Assembly (NCBI GenBank): GCA_023428065.1
Contig: JAEYZI010000034.1
Coordinates: 10,086 to 74,085 of the forward strand
Reading direction: 5' to 3'
Origin: Actinomycetes bacterium
GTDB lineage: Bacteria > Actinomycetota > Actinomycetes > Actinomycetales > Microbacteriaceae
DNA length: 64,000 nt
How positions within the stretch are numbered: position 1 is the first letter of the stretch; each line of letters starts with the position of its first letter. Positions 57,197 through 64,000 of this stretch are shown piece by piece. A program made the position numbers and the translations under genes. The notes under the pieces were generated by a model. The model saw only the letters and a program-made list of their open reading frames with translations, was not told the origin of the DNA and did no database searches.

Positions 57197-58486
57197 GTGG
57201 CAACGCAGGTGAACCCTCCCCGCGGGATGCGGGACTTCCTCCCCGCGGAGAAGGCGCGCCGTCAGCGCATCCTCCGCACCATCACGGAGTCCTACCGCGC
57301 GCACGGCTTCGACGAGATCGAGACCCCCGTCATGGAGGACTCCGACCGCCTGCACGCGGGCCTCGGCGGCGACAACGAGAAGCTCGCGTTCGGCGTGCAG
57401 AAGCGCGGACTCACCCGCGAGGACCTGCGCTCCGCCGAGCAGCCGCTCGACCTCGTCGACCTCGGACTGCGCTTCGACCTCACGGTGCCCCTCGCGCGCT
57501 TCTACGCGACGCATCGGGCGGAGCTGCCCGCGGTGTTCCGCGCCATCCAGGTGGCGCCCGTGTGGCGCGCCGAGCGGCCGCAGAAGGGCCGTTACCGCCA
57601 GTTCGTGCAGTGCGACATCGACATCATCGGCGAGCCCGGCATCCAGGCCGAGGCGGAGCTGCTCGTCGCCTCCCTCGCGACGGTCGACGCGCTCGGGCTG
57701 CGGGATGCGACCATCCGCGTCAACGATCGACGTCTGCTCGTCGGCATGCTCGAGGGCTTCGGGTTCCCGCCCAGCAGCCACGACGACGTGCTCATCACGA
57801 TCGACAAGCTCGACAAGCTCGGCCCCGCGGGCGTCGTCGCCGAACTCGGCGAGCGCGGCGCACCGCCCGCAGCCGTCGAGGCCTTCCGCGCGTTCCTCGA
57901 GCGCGCGCAGGGCGACGAGAGCCTCCCGTTCGGCGAGCGCGCCATCCGCCGGGCGCTCCCCGAGGGCGCCGACGACGAGGTCGTCGCGGGGCTCGTCGCG
58001 ATCGGCGACGCCGTCGCGGCCGCGCGCGGCGAGGAGAGCGCCCCCCTCGCCTTCGACCCGTTCCTCGTACGCGGCATGGGGTACTACACGGGCCCCATCT
58101 TCGAGCTCGTCCACCCGAGCGTGCCGTACTCGCTCGGCGGCGGTGGCCGCTACGACGGCATGATCGGTCGATTCCTCGGCACCGAGGTGCCCGCGTCCGG
58201 CTTCTCGCTCGGCTTCGAGCGCCTCGTCGACCTCGTCGAGCCGCCCGCGGCATCCGGAGAGGCCGCCATCGCGCTCGTGCACGACGCGGATGCGCCCCTC
58301 GGCACCCTGCTCGCACTCCAGACGGCGCTCGTGGACCGCGGCGACCGCGCCCGGCTCGTCAAGCGCGCGAAGAACACCAAGCTGCAGCTCGAGAGCCTCG
58401 CCGAGCAGGGCTTCACGAGCTTCGCGTTCCTCGGCGCCGACGCCCCCGCATCCGTCGACGAGCTCGAGCTCCGCGCCCTGAGCTGA
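57197..58486 (+). CDS. hisS: Histidyl-tRNA synthetase
   Basis: Class II synthetase of 429 residues. Motif 1 lies in GFDEIETPVMEDSD, motif 2 in FRAIQVAPVWRAERPQKGRYRQFVQCD, the His signature in VRGMGYYTGPIFELV and motif 3 in GGGGRYDGMIGRF / PASGFSLGFERL. The C-terminal anticodon domain is complete. GTG start at 57197 with CACAAT at 57185-57190 six bases upstream (leaderless). Followed by eno after 85 bases. Confidence 0.97.
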   Translation: MATQVNPPRGMRDFLPAEKARRQRILRTITESYRAHGFDEIETPVMEDSDRLHAGLGGDNEKLAFGVQKRGLTREDLRSAEQPLDLVDLGLRFDLTVPLARFYATHRAELPAVFRAIQVAPVWRAERPQKGRYRQFVQCDIDIIGEPGIQAEAELLVASLATVDALGLRDATIRVNDRRLLVGMLEGFGFPPSSHDDVLITIDKLDKLGPAGVVAELGERGAPPAAVEAFRAFLERAQGDESLPFGERAIRRALPEGADDEVVAGLVAIGDAVAAARGEESAPLAFDPFLVRGMGYYTGPIFELVHPSVPYSLGGGGRYDGMIGRFLGTEVPASGFSLGFERLVDLVEPPAASGEAAIALVHDADAPLGTLLALQTALVDRGDRARLVKRAKNTKLQLESLAEQGFTSFAFLGADAPASVDELELRALS

Positions 58487-58571
58487 GCGATCGCGACCGC
58501 CGCGGCACGGGGTCGGTAGGATCGCGGTGGGCCCTCCGCCCGCCACACCACACCCCCTGAAGGAGTTCACC

Positions 58572-59843
58572 GTGTCTGCAATCGAGGCCGTCGGCGCCCG
58601 CGAGATCCTCGACTCCCGAGGCAACCCGACCGTCGAGGTCGAGGTGCTCCTCGAAGACGGCACCGTCAGCCGTGCCGCCGTCCCCTCCGGCGCGTCCACG
58701 GGCGCGTTCGAGGCCTACGAGCTCCGCGACGGCGACAAGGGCCGTTACCTGGGCAAGGGCGTCGAGAAGGCCGTCGAGGGCGTCCTCGACGTGCTTGGCC
58801 CCGCCATCGAGGGCTTCGAGGCCTCCGACCAGCGTCTCGTCGACGCCGAGCTCATCGCGGCCGACGGCACCGAGAACAAGTCGCGTCTCGGCGCCAACGC
58901 CATCCTCGGCGTCTCGCTCGCCGTCGCCAAGGCGGCCGCCGACTCGGCCGACCTCCCGCTCTTCCGCTACATCGGCGGACCCAACGCGCACATCCTCCCC
59001 GTGCCGCTCATGAACATCATCAACGGCGGTGCGCACGCCGACAACGGCCTCGACGCGCAGGAGATCATGATGCTCCCGGTCGGCGCGCCCACCTTCCGCG
59101 AGGCGCTCCGCTGGGGTGCCGAGGTGTACCACGCCCTCAAGTCGGAGCTCAAGGCGAACGGCTACGCGACGGGCCTCGGCGACGAGGGCGGCTTCGCGCC
59201 CGACCTCGCGACCGCGCGCGAGGCGCTCGACTTCATCACGGGCGCCGTCGAGAAGGCCGGCTTCCGCGTGGGCGACGAGATCGCCCTCGGCCTCGACGTC
59301 GCCTCGACCGAGTTCTTCGAGAACGGCGTCTACCGCTACGAGGGCCAGGACCTCAACGCCGAGCAGATGATCGACTACTACGCGAAGCTCATCGCCGACT
59401 ACCCGATCCTCACGATCGAGGACCCGCTCGCTGAGGACGACTGGGACGCCTGGGTCGAGCTCACGGCCCGCCTCGGCAGCAAGGTGCAGCTCGTCGGCGA
59501 CGACCTGTTCGTGACGAACCCGGCGCGTCTGCAGACCGGCCTCGACCGCGGCGCCGGCAACTCGATCCTCGTCAAGGTCAACCAGATCGGCACGCTCACC
59601 GAGACGCTCGACGCCGTCGCGAAGGCCCAGCGCCACGGGTACACGGCGATCCTCTCGCACCGCTCGGGCGAGACCGAGGACACCACGATCGCCGACCTCG
59701 CGGTCGCGACGGATGCCGGTCAGATCAAGACCGGCGCGCCCGCCCGCTCGGAGCGCGTCGCCAAGTACAACCAGCTGCTGCGCATCGAGGAGGAGCTCGG
59801 CGACGCCGCGGTCTACGCGGGTCGTTCGGCGTTCCGCGCCTGA
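58572..59843 (+). CDS. eno: Enolase
   Basis: Glycolytic dehydration of 2-phosphoglycerate to PEP. The 423 residues show EILDSRGNPTVEVEV, GASTGAFEAYELRDGD, the Mg ligands in GLDVASTEF, IEDPLAEDDW and VGDDLFVTN, catalytic Lys in ILVKVNQIG and the signature SHRSGETEDTTIADLAV. The GTG at 58572 has AAGGAG nine bases upstream; an in-frame extension to 58527 is not family-like. A strong hairpin follows the stop. Confidence 0.98.
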   Translation: MSAIEAVGAREILDSRGNPTVEVEVLLEDGTVSRAAVPSGASTGAFEAYELRDGDKGRYLGKGVEKAVEGVLDVLGPAIEGFEASDQRLVDAELIAADGTENKSRLGANAILGVSLAVAKAAADSADLPLFRYIGGPNAHILPVPLMNIINGGAHADNGLDAQEIMMLPVGAPTFREALRWGAEVYHALKSELKANGYATGLGDEGGFAPDLATAREALDFITGAVEKAGFRVGDEIALGLDVASTEFFENGVYRYEGQDLNAEQMIDYYAKLIADYPILTIEDPLAEDDWDAWVELTARLGSKVQLVGDDLFVTNPARLQTGLDRGAGNSILVKVNQIGTLTETLDAVAKAQRHGYTAILSHRSGETEDTTIADLAVATDAGQIKTGAPARSERVAKYNQLLRIEEELGDAAVYAGRSAFRA

Positions 59844-59868
59844 TCCGGGAGCACATCCGCGCCCTCTT

Positions 59869-59906
59869 CCGCAATCCCCGGGGACCGAATTCCCCGGGGA
59901 TTGCGG
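59869..59906 (+). terminator. Hairpin terminator after eno
   Basis: Perfect 15-base arms CCGCAATCCCCGGGG (59869-59883) and CCCCGGGGATTGCGG (59892-59906) with an eight-base loop, 25 bases after the eno stop. There is no T-run. The 3' arm contains the proposed -35 box of gadB. Confidence 0.85.
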
Positions 59907-59929
59907 TATCCGGAGGTCGGGCGTAGCGT
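59901..59929 (+). promoter_or_regulatory. Promoter of gadB
   Basis: TTGCGG (59901-59906) and TAGCGT (59924-59929) are 17 bases apart, about 30 bases before the gadB start. The -35 box is part of the eno terminator stem. Confidence 0.5.
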
Positions 59930-59959
59930 CGCGATTGCAACCCGGGTTAGGAAAATCCG

Positions 59960-61336
59960 ATGAAAACGGATACGCGACCGGATGCAGCGACTCCGCTGTT
60001 CGATCGACCGCTTGAAGCGACCATCAACCGTCACCCCCACGCCCTGCCGGAGCATGAAGCGCTCCCGCAGACGGCGTATCAGATCGTCCACGACGAGATG
60101 ATGCTCGACGGCAACGCGCGACTCAATCTCGCGACGTTCGTCGGCACGTGGATGGACGACGAGGCGTCGAAGCTGTACGCCGAGGCGTACGACAAGAACA
60201 TGATCGACAAGGACGAGTACCCGCGTACCGCGGCGATCGAGGACATCTGCTGGCGGATGCTCGCGGGGCTGTGGAACTCCCCGGACCGCGAGCAGAGCAT
60301 CGGGACCTCGACCATCGGATCCTCCGAGGCGTGCATGCTCGGCGGGCTCGCGCTCAAGCGGCGCTGGCAGCACGCTCGCCGCGAAGCCGGCAAGAGCACG
60401 GAGAAGCCGAACCTCGTGATGTCGAGCGCCGTGCAGGTGTGCTGGGAGAAGTTCTGCAACTACTTCGACGTCGAGGCGCGCCTCGTGCCCATCAGCGAGG
60501 AGCACAAGACCCTCGACGGCTTCGAGCTCGAGAAGTACATCGACGAGAACACGATCGGCGTCGTCGCGATCATGGGCGTCACCTACACGGGCATGTACGA
60601 GCCGGTGGCGAAGATCGCGGAGGCGCTCGACCGCATCCAGGAGTCGACCGGTCTCGACATCCCCATCCACGTCGACGGGGCGTCGGGCGCGATGATCGCG
60701 CCGTTCCTGCAGCCCGACCTGGAGTGGGACTTCCGGCTTCCGCGGGTCTCCTCGATCAGCACCTCGGGTCACAAGTACGGGCTCGTCTACCCGGGCCTCG
60801 GCTGGGTCGTGTGGCGCGAGGCGTCGCTCCTGCCCGAGGACCTCGTGTTCCAGGTGAGCTACCTCGGGGGCACCATGCCGACCTTCGCCCTCAACTTCTC
60901 GCGGCCCGGCGCCCAGGTGCTGCTGCAGTACTACCTCTTCCTGCGCCTCGGGCGGCAGGGGTACGAGGCGGTGCAGCGCGGGTCGCAGGAGGTCGCGCAG
61001 TACCTCGCGAAGGGCATCGCCGAGATCGGACCGTTCGAACTGTGGAACGACGGCAGCGACATCCCGGTCTTCGCGTGGCGCCTCAAGGCCGGGGAGCGCA
61101 ACTGGTCGCTCTACGACCTGCAGGACAGGCTGCGGATGAAGGGCTGGCTCGTGCCGGCGTACCCCATGCCGGATGACCTGACGGATCTCACGGTGCAGCG
61201 CATCGTCGTGCGCTACGGGCTCAGCATGGATCTCGCCGAGGAGCTCCTCGCCGACATCCGCACGCAGACCGAGTACCTCGACAAGCTCGAGACGCCCATG
61301 CCCGACATGGGGCAGCGCTCCGGATTCCACCACTGA
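59960..61336 (+). CDS. gadB: Glutamate decarboxylase
   Basis: PLP enzyme of 458 residues that turns glutamate into GABA and CO2, using up a cytosolic proton. Features: LNLATFVGTWMDDEASKLY, GSSEACMLGGLALKRRW, PLP-side HVDGASGAMIAPF and Lys272 in STSGHKYGLVYPGLGWV. The C-terminus ends GFHH; in E. coli GadB the penultimate His closes the active site at neutral pH, so one of these His may do the same (inference). TTAGGA lies before the ATG. gadC follows after 13 bases. The pair lies between eno and divIC, where it is usually absent. Confidence 0.96.
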   Translation: MKTDTRPDAATPLFDRPLEATINRHPHALPEHEALPQTAYQIVHDEMMLDGNARLNLATFVGTWMDDEASKLYAEAYDKNMIDKDEYPRTAAIEDICWRMLAGLWNSPDREQSIGTSTIGSSEACMLGGLALKRRWQHARREAGKSTEKPNLVMSSAVQVCWEKFCNYFDVEARLVPISEEHKTLDGFELEKYIDENTIGVVAIMGVTYTGMYEPVAKIAEALDRIQESTGLDIPIHVDGASGAMIAPFLQPDLEWDFRLPRVSSISTSGHKYGLVYPGLGWVVWREASLLPEDLVFQVSYLGGTMPTFALNFSRPGAQVLLQYYLFLRLGRQGYEAVQRGSQEVAQYLAKGIAEIGPFELWNDGSDIPVFAWRLKAGERNWSLYDLQDRLRMKGWLVPAYPMPDDLTDLTVQRIVVRYGLSMDLAEELLADIRTQTEYLDKLETPMPDMGQRSGFHH

Positions 61337-61349
61337 GGGGGCGAGAGCG

Positions 61350-62963
61350 ATGAGCGATCGGAACGCATCCGTGCCCGCGAGCTCCGCCGCGGACGGGCGG
61401 TCGGCGACCCCGACCGCGTCCGCGGCGAAGGGACGCGACCCCAAGAACCATCCGCTCGCCCGAACGGGCACCGCGGGTCCCGCGCTCGGGGTGCTGCAGC
61501 TGGCGATGCTGACAGTCGTCGTCGTCGCCAGCCTGCGGTCCCTCCCGGCGATGGCCGTCTACGGCCTGGGCAGCGTGACGCTCTACCTCATCCCGGCCGT
61601 GCTCTTCCTCATCCCGACGGCGCTCGTGGCGGCGGAGCTCGCGACGGGCTGGAAGGGCGGCGTCTACGTGTGGGTGCGCTCGGCCTTCGGCAACCGGTGG
61701 GGCTTCCTCGCGGTCTGGCTGCAGTGGATCCAGAACGTCGTCTGGTACCCGACGCAGCTCGCCTTCATCGCGGCGGCGATCGCGTTCACCGTGCTGGACC
61801 CGTCGCTCGCCTCGTCGGGGTACTTCACGGCCGTGATCATCCTCGTGCTCTACTGGGCCTCCACCCTCGTCACGCTGCGGGGCGGCAACCTCTTCGCGAA
61901 GCTCGGGTCGTGGGGCGGCATCATCGGCACCCTCTTCCCGGCGATCCTGCTCATCGTGCTCGGAGCGATCTGGCTCGGCACGGGGGAGAAGTCGCAGACC
62001 TCGCTCGAGGCCTCGGCGATCATCCCGCCGTTCACCGGAATCGCCTCGATCGTGCTCATCGTGTCGAACGTGCTCGCCTACGCGGGCATGGAGGTCAACG
62101 CGGTGCACGTCAACGAGATGCGCAACCCGGGGCGGGACTGGCCGCGGTCGGTGTTCCTGGCCTCGGTGCTCATCCTGCTCATCTTCATCCTGCCGACGCT
62201 CGCGATCTCGATCGCCGTCCCCGAAAAGCAGCTCGGGCTCACGGACGGCATCATGCTCGCCTTCGACGAGTTCTTCTCGAAGTGGGACATGCCGTGGGCG
62301 ACCGCGGTGATCTCCGCGCTCATCGCGGCGGGAGCGCTCGCCTCGGTGGTCACCTGGATCGCGGGTCCCTCGAAGGGCCTGCTGGCGGCGGCCGAGACCG
62401 GTCTGCTGCCTCCCGCCCTCCAGCGCCGCAACAAGGAGGGCGTGCAGTCGGGCATCCTCATGCTGCAGGGCACGATCGTCACGATCCTCGCCGCGATCTT
62501 CGTGATCGTGCCGAACGTGTCGAGCGCCTTCGTGGCGCTCGTGGACATGGCCGCGGCGCTCTACCTGATCATGTACCTGCTGATGTTCGCCGCGGCGATC
62601 CGGCTGCGCAAGACGGCGCCCGACGTGAAGCGCGCCTACCGGGTGCCGGCCATGTGGTTGGTGGCGGGTATCGGGTTCCTCGGCTGCCTGGCGGCGTTCG
62701 TGCTCGCCTTCGTGCCGCCGCAGGGATTCAGCGCCTTCCCCGCCGGGGCGTATCCGTGGATCGTGGGCGCGGTCATCGTCGTGCTGGGTGCACCTCCGCT
62801 CATCTTCTACGCCCTGCGCCGACCGGATTGGGATCGTCGCAGCGCGGCGGAGCGCGCAGAGGAGGGCACGCACGACGAGGACGAGCGCGCACAGGGTGCC
62901 GATGCGGCTGGCCGGGTGACGGACGCGCGTGCCGCGGGAGGAGCCCCCGACCCGGGCGCGTAG
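61350..62963 (+). CDS. gadC: Glutamate:GABA antiporter, APC family
   Basis: A 537-residue amino-acid antiporter with about 12 membrane segments. It opens ALGVLQLAMLTVVVVASLRSLP, and has GWKGGVYVWVRSAFG, YPTQLAFIAAAIAF and VVTWIAGPSKGLLAAAETGLLP. Together with GadB it swaps external glutamate for internal GABA, giving net proton removal. The charged C-terminal tail of about 40 residues may act like the C-plug of E. coli GadC that closes the channel at neutral pH (inference). ATG at 61350, weak GGGGG upstream. Confidence 0.92.
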   Translation: MSDRNASVPASSAADGRSATPTASAAKGRDPKNHPLARTGTAGPALGVLQLAMLTVVVVASLRSLPAMAVYGLGSVTLYLIPAVLFLIPTALVAAELATGWKGGVYVWVRSAFGNRWGFLAVWLQWIQNVVWYPTQLAFIAAAIAFTVLDPSLASSGYFTAVIILVLYWASTLVTLRGGNLFAKLGSWGGIIGTLFPAILLIVLGAIWLGTGEKSQTSLEASAIIPPFTGIASIVLIVSNVLAYAGMEVNAVHVNEMRNPGRDWPRSVFLASVLILLIFILPTLAISIAVPEKQLGLTDGIMLAFDEFFSKWDMPWATAVISALIAAGALASVVTWIAGPSKGLLAAAETGLLPPALQRRNKEGVQSGILMLQGTIVTILAAIFVIVPNVSSAFVALVDMAAALYLIMYLLMFAAAIRLRKTAPDVKRAYRVPAMWLVAGIGFLGCLAAFVLAFVPPQGFSAFPAGAYPWIVGAVIVVLGAPPLIFYALRRPDWDRRSAAERAEEGTHDEDERAQGADAAGRVTDARAAGGAPDPGA

Positions 62964-62972
62964 CCTGGGTGG

Positions 62973-63473
62973 GTGAGCCCACGACCCCGGACCGAGCGCG
63001 TCGCCGTCGCGATGGCGGATCCGCCGCGCGCCGCGGCGTGGCTGCGGAACTTCCGCCTCTCGGGCTTCGCGCTCACGGTGCTCGCGCTCATCGTCGCCGC
63101 GCTCGTCGTGCTCGCACCGCAGCTCAAGACTCTCGTGGAGCAGCGCCAGCAGATCGCGCAGCTCGAGGCCGAGGTCGAGCGGGCGCAGCAGGAGCTCGAC
63201 GAGATCGACGCCGAGGTGGCGCGATGGAGCGACCCCGCCTACATCGAGGCGCAGGCCCGCGACCGCCTCTACTACGTCTACCCCGGCGACACCGCCTATC
63301 TGCTGCTCGATGACCGCGACGCACCCGTGGCGCCCGACGAGCAGCCCATCAGCGACAGCATCCAGACGACGCGCGTCGACTGGATGAGCGCGCTGCTCTC
63401 CTCGGTCTACGCGGCGGGGCTCACCGACGCGACTCCCGAGCAGCTCGACAGCCCGCAGGGGAGCGCCGGATGA
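62973..63473 (+). CDS. FtsB/DivIC-family cell division protein
   Basis: Septum protein of 166 residues with a short cytosolic N-terminus, one membrane segment (LSGFALTVLALIVAALVVLA, about residues 28-48), a coiled coil (TLVEQRQQIAQLEAEVERAQ onward, to about 85) and the conserved ARWSDPAYIEAQARDRLYYVYPGD. It links FtsL and FtsQ in the divisome. GTG at 62973 follows TAGCCT (62961-62966) by six bases (leaderless). Normally directly behind eno in actinobacteria. Confidence 0.93.
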   Translation: MSPRPRTERVAVAMADPPRAAAWLRNFRLSGFALTVLALIVAALVVLAPQLKTLVEQRQQIAQLEAEVERAQQELDEIDAEVARWSDPAYIEAQARDRLYYVYPGDTAYLLLDDRDAPVAPDEQPISDSIQTTRVDWMSALLSSVYAAGLTDATPEQLDSPQGSAG

Positions 63474-63988
63474 CGCGCCCGCCCTTCCCGCCGCCTACCG
63501 CCGCCGAGGTGGAGGTCGTGTCGCGCCAGCTCGGCCGCCCCGCGCGCGGCGTCATCGGAATCGCGGCGCGCTGCGTGTGCGGCAACCCGACGGTCGTCGC
63601 GACGAGTCCTCGCCTGCCCGACGGCACGCCGTTCCCCACGCTCTACTACCTCTCGCATCCCGCGGCGACGGCGGCCCTCTCGACCCTCGAGGCGACCGGC
63701 GTCATGCCCGAGCTCGCCGCGACGCTCGATGGCGAGGTCGCGGAGGCGTATCGCGCTGCGCACGCCTCCTACCTCGCCGACCGCGAGAGCATCGAGGTCG
63801 TGCCGGAGATCGCCGGGTTCTCGGCGGGCGGGATGCCCGACCGGGTCAAGTGCCTGCACGCCCTCGCGGCGCACGCGCTCGCGGCGGGGCCGGGTGTCAA
63901 CCCCATGGGGGATGCCGCGCTCGCGCGCGCGAGCTGGTCGCCCGACCGCTGCGAGTGCGCCGAGCCCGGCGCCGCACGCGGAGCCTGA
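63470..63988 (+). CDS. DUF501 protein
   Basis: A 172-residue cytosolic protein of the DUF501 family, always found between divIC and ppx in actinobacteria. Conserved parts are VSRQLGRPARGVIGIAARC, GNPTVVATSPRLPDGTPFPTLYYL, PDRVKCLHALAAHALA and a Cys pair near the end (DRCECAEPG). With Cys35 and Cys37 (CVC) these could bind a metal. Function unknown. ATG overlaps the divIC stop (ATGA). Confidence 0.93.
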   Translation: MTRPPFPPPTAAEVEVVSRQLGRPARGVIGIAARCVCGNPTVVATSPRLPDGTPFPTLYYLSHPAATAALSTLEATGVMPELAATLDGEVAEAYRAAHASYLADRESIEVVPEIAGFSAGGMPDRVKCLHALAAHALAAGPGVNPMGDAALARASWSPDRCECAEPGAARGA

Positions 63989-63989
63989 G

Positions 63990-64000
63990 GTGCACCGCCG
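63990..64000 (+). CDS. Possible first codons of the next gene (ppx expected)
   Basis: GTG at 63990, one base after the DUF501 stop, opens a frame to the window end. By gene order the Ppx/GppA exopolyphosphatase would be expected here, but four codons cannot prove it. Confidence 0.25.

Overview
The window is chromosomal DNA of a very GC-rich actinobacterium. The codon use, the many GTG starts, the frequent leaderless genes, Lsr2 and the order prs - rplY - pth - mfd - mazG - eno - divIC - DUF501 all fit the order Micrococcales, most likely the family Microbacteriaceae. The species cannot be named from the sequence. About 60 protein genes, two tRNA genes (Gln CTG, Glu CTC) and a set of hairpins and palindromes are supported. 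I see no CRISPR array, prophage, integrase or insertion sequence.

Layout. 1-2.2 kb: end of gltX, a thioredoxin-reductase-like flavoprotein and tRNA-Gln with its terminator. 2.3-13.2 kb: an accessory stretch with a Fic enzyme, two divergent MmyB-type regulators around a palindrome, a large LuxR-type ATPase regulator behind two tandem 17-base repeats, a metallo-beta-lactamase-fold hydrolase, a chloroperoxidase-like hydrolase, an AEC carrier, a DUF1275 membrane protein and an oxalate decarboxylase. 13.4-17.2 kb: small housekeeping and accessory genes. 17.2-19.6 kb: copper defence (CsoR operator, CsoR, CopB-type P1B-3 ATPase with a His-repeat tail).

19.6-32.9 kb is the most interesting part. It holds a LigM-type tetrahydrofolate-dependent aromatic O-demethylase with its own MetF and a PadR regulator. 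Divergent from it, across a region with three palindromes, are a NitT/TauT-type ABC importer and a PaaX-family regulator. Next comes a five-gene operon (SDR, amidohydrolase, acyl-CoA dehydrogenase, MaoC hydratase, acyl-CoA ligase) facing a MarR gene, with a palindrome over the operon's -35 box. Together these look like an uptake, demethylation and CoA-dependent degradation locus for a methoxylated aromatic or related acid. The substrate is not shown by the sequence.

33-64 kb: a lipid kinase, tRNA-Glu, Lsr2, an SRAP/HMCES DNA-repair protein, a UPF0114 membrane protein and then the conserved actinobacterial scaffold from prs to DUF501. The scaffold is interrupted at nearly every joint: an ene-reductase-type flavoprotein, a CoA transferase and the gnd/gntK pentose-phosphate genes after prs; a three-armed palindromic element between pth and mfd; membrane and nuclease genes before mazG; a DMT exporter, an ABC exporter and hisS before eno; and a glutamate-decarboxylase acid-resistance pair (gadB, gadC) between eno and divIC. 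Oxalate decarboxylase and GadBC are two separate proton-consuming systems in one window.
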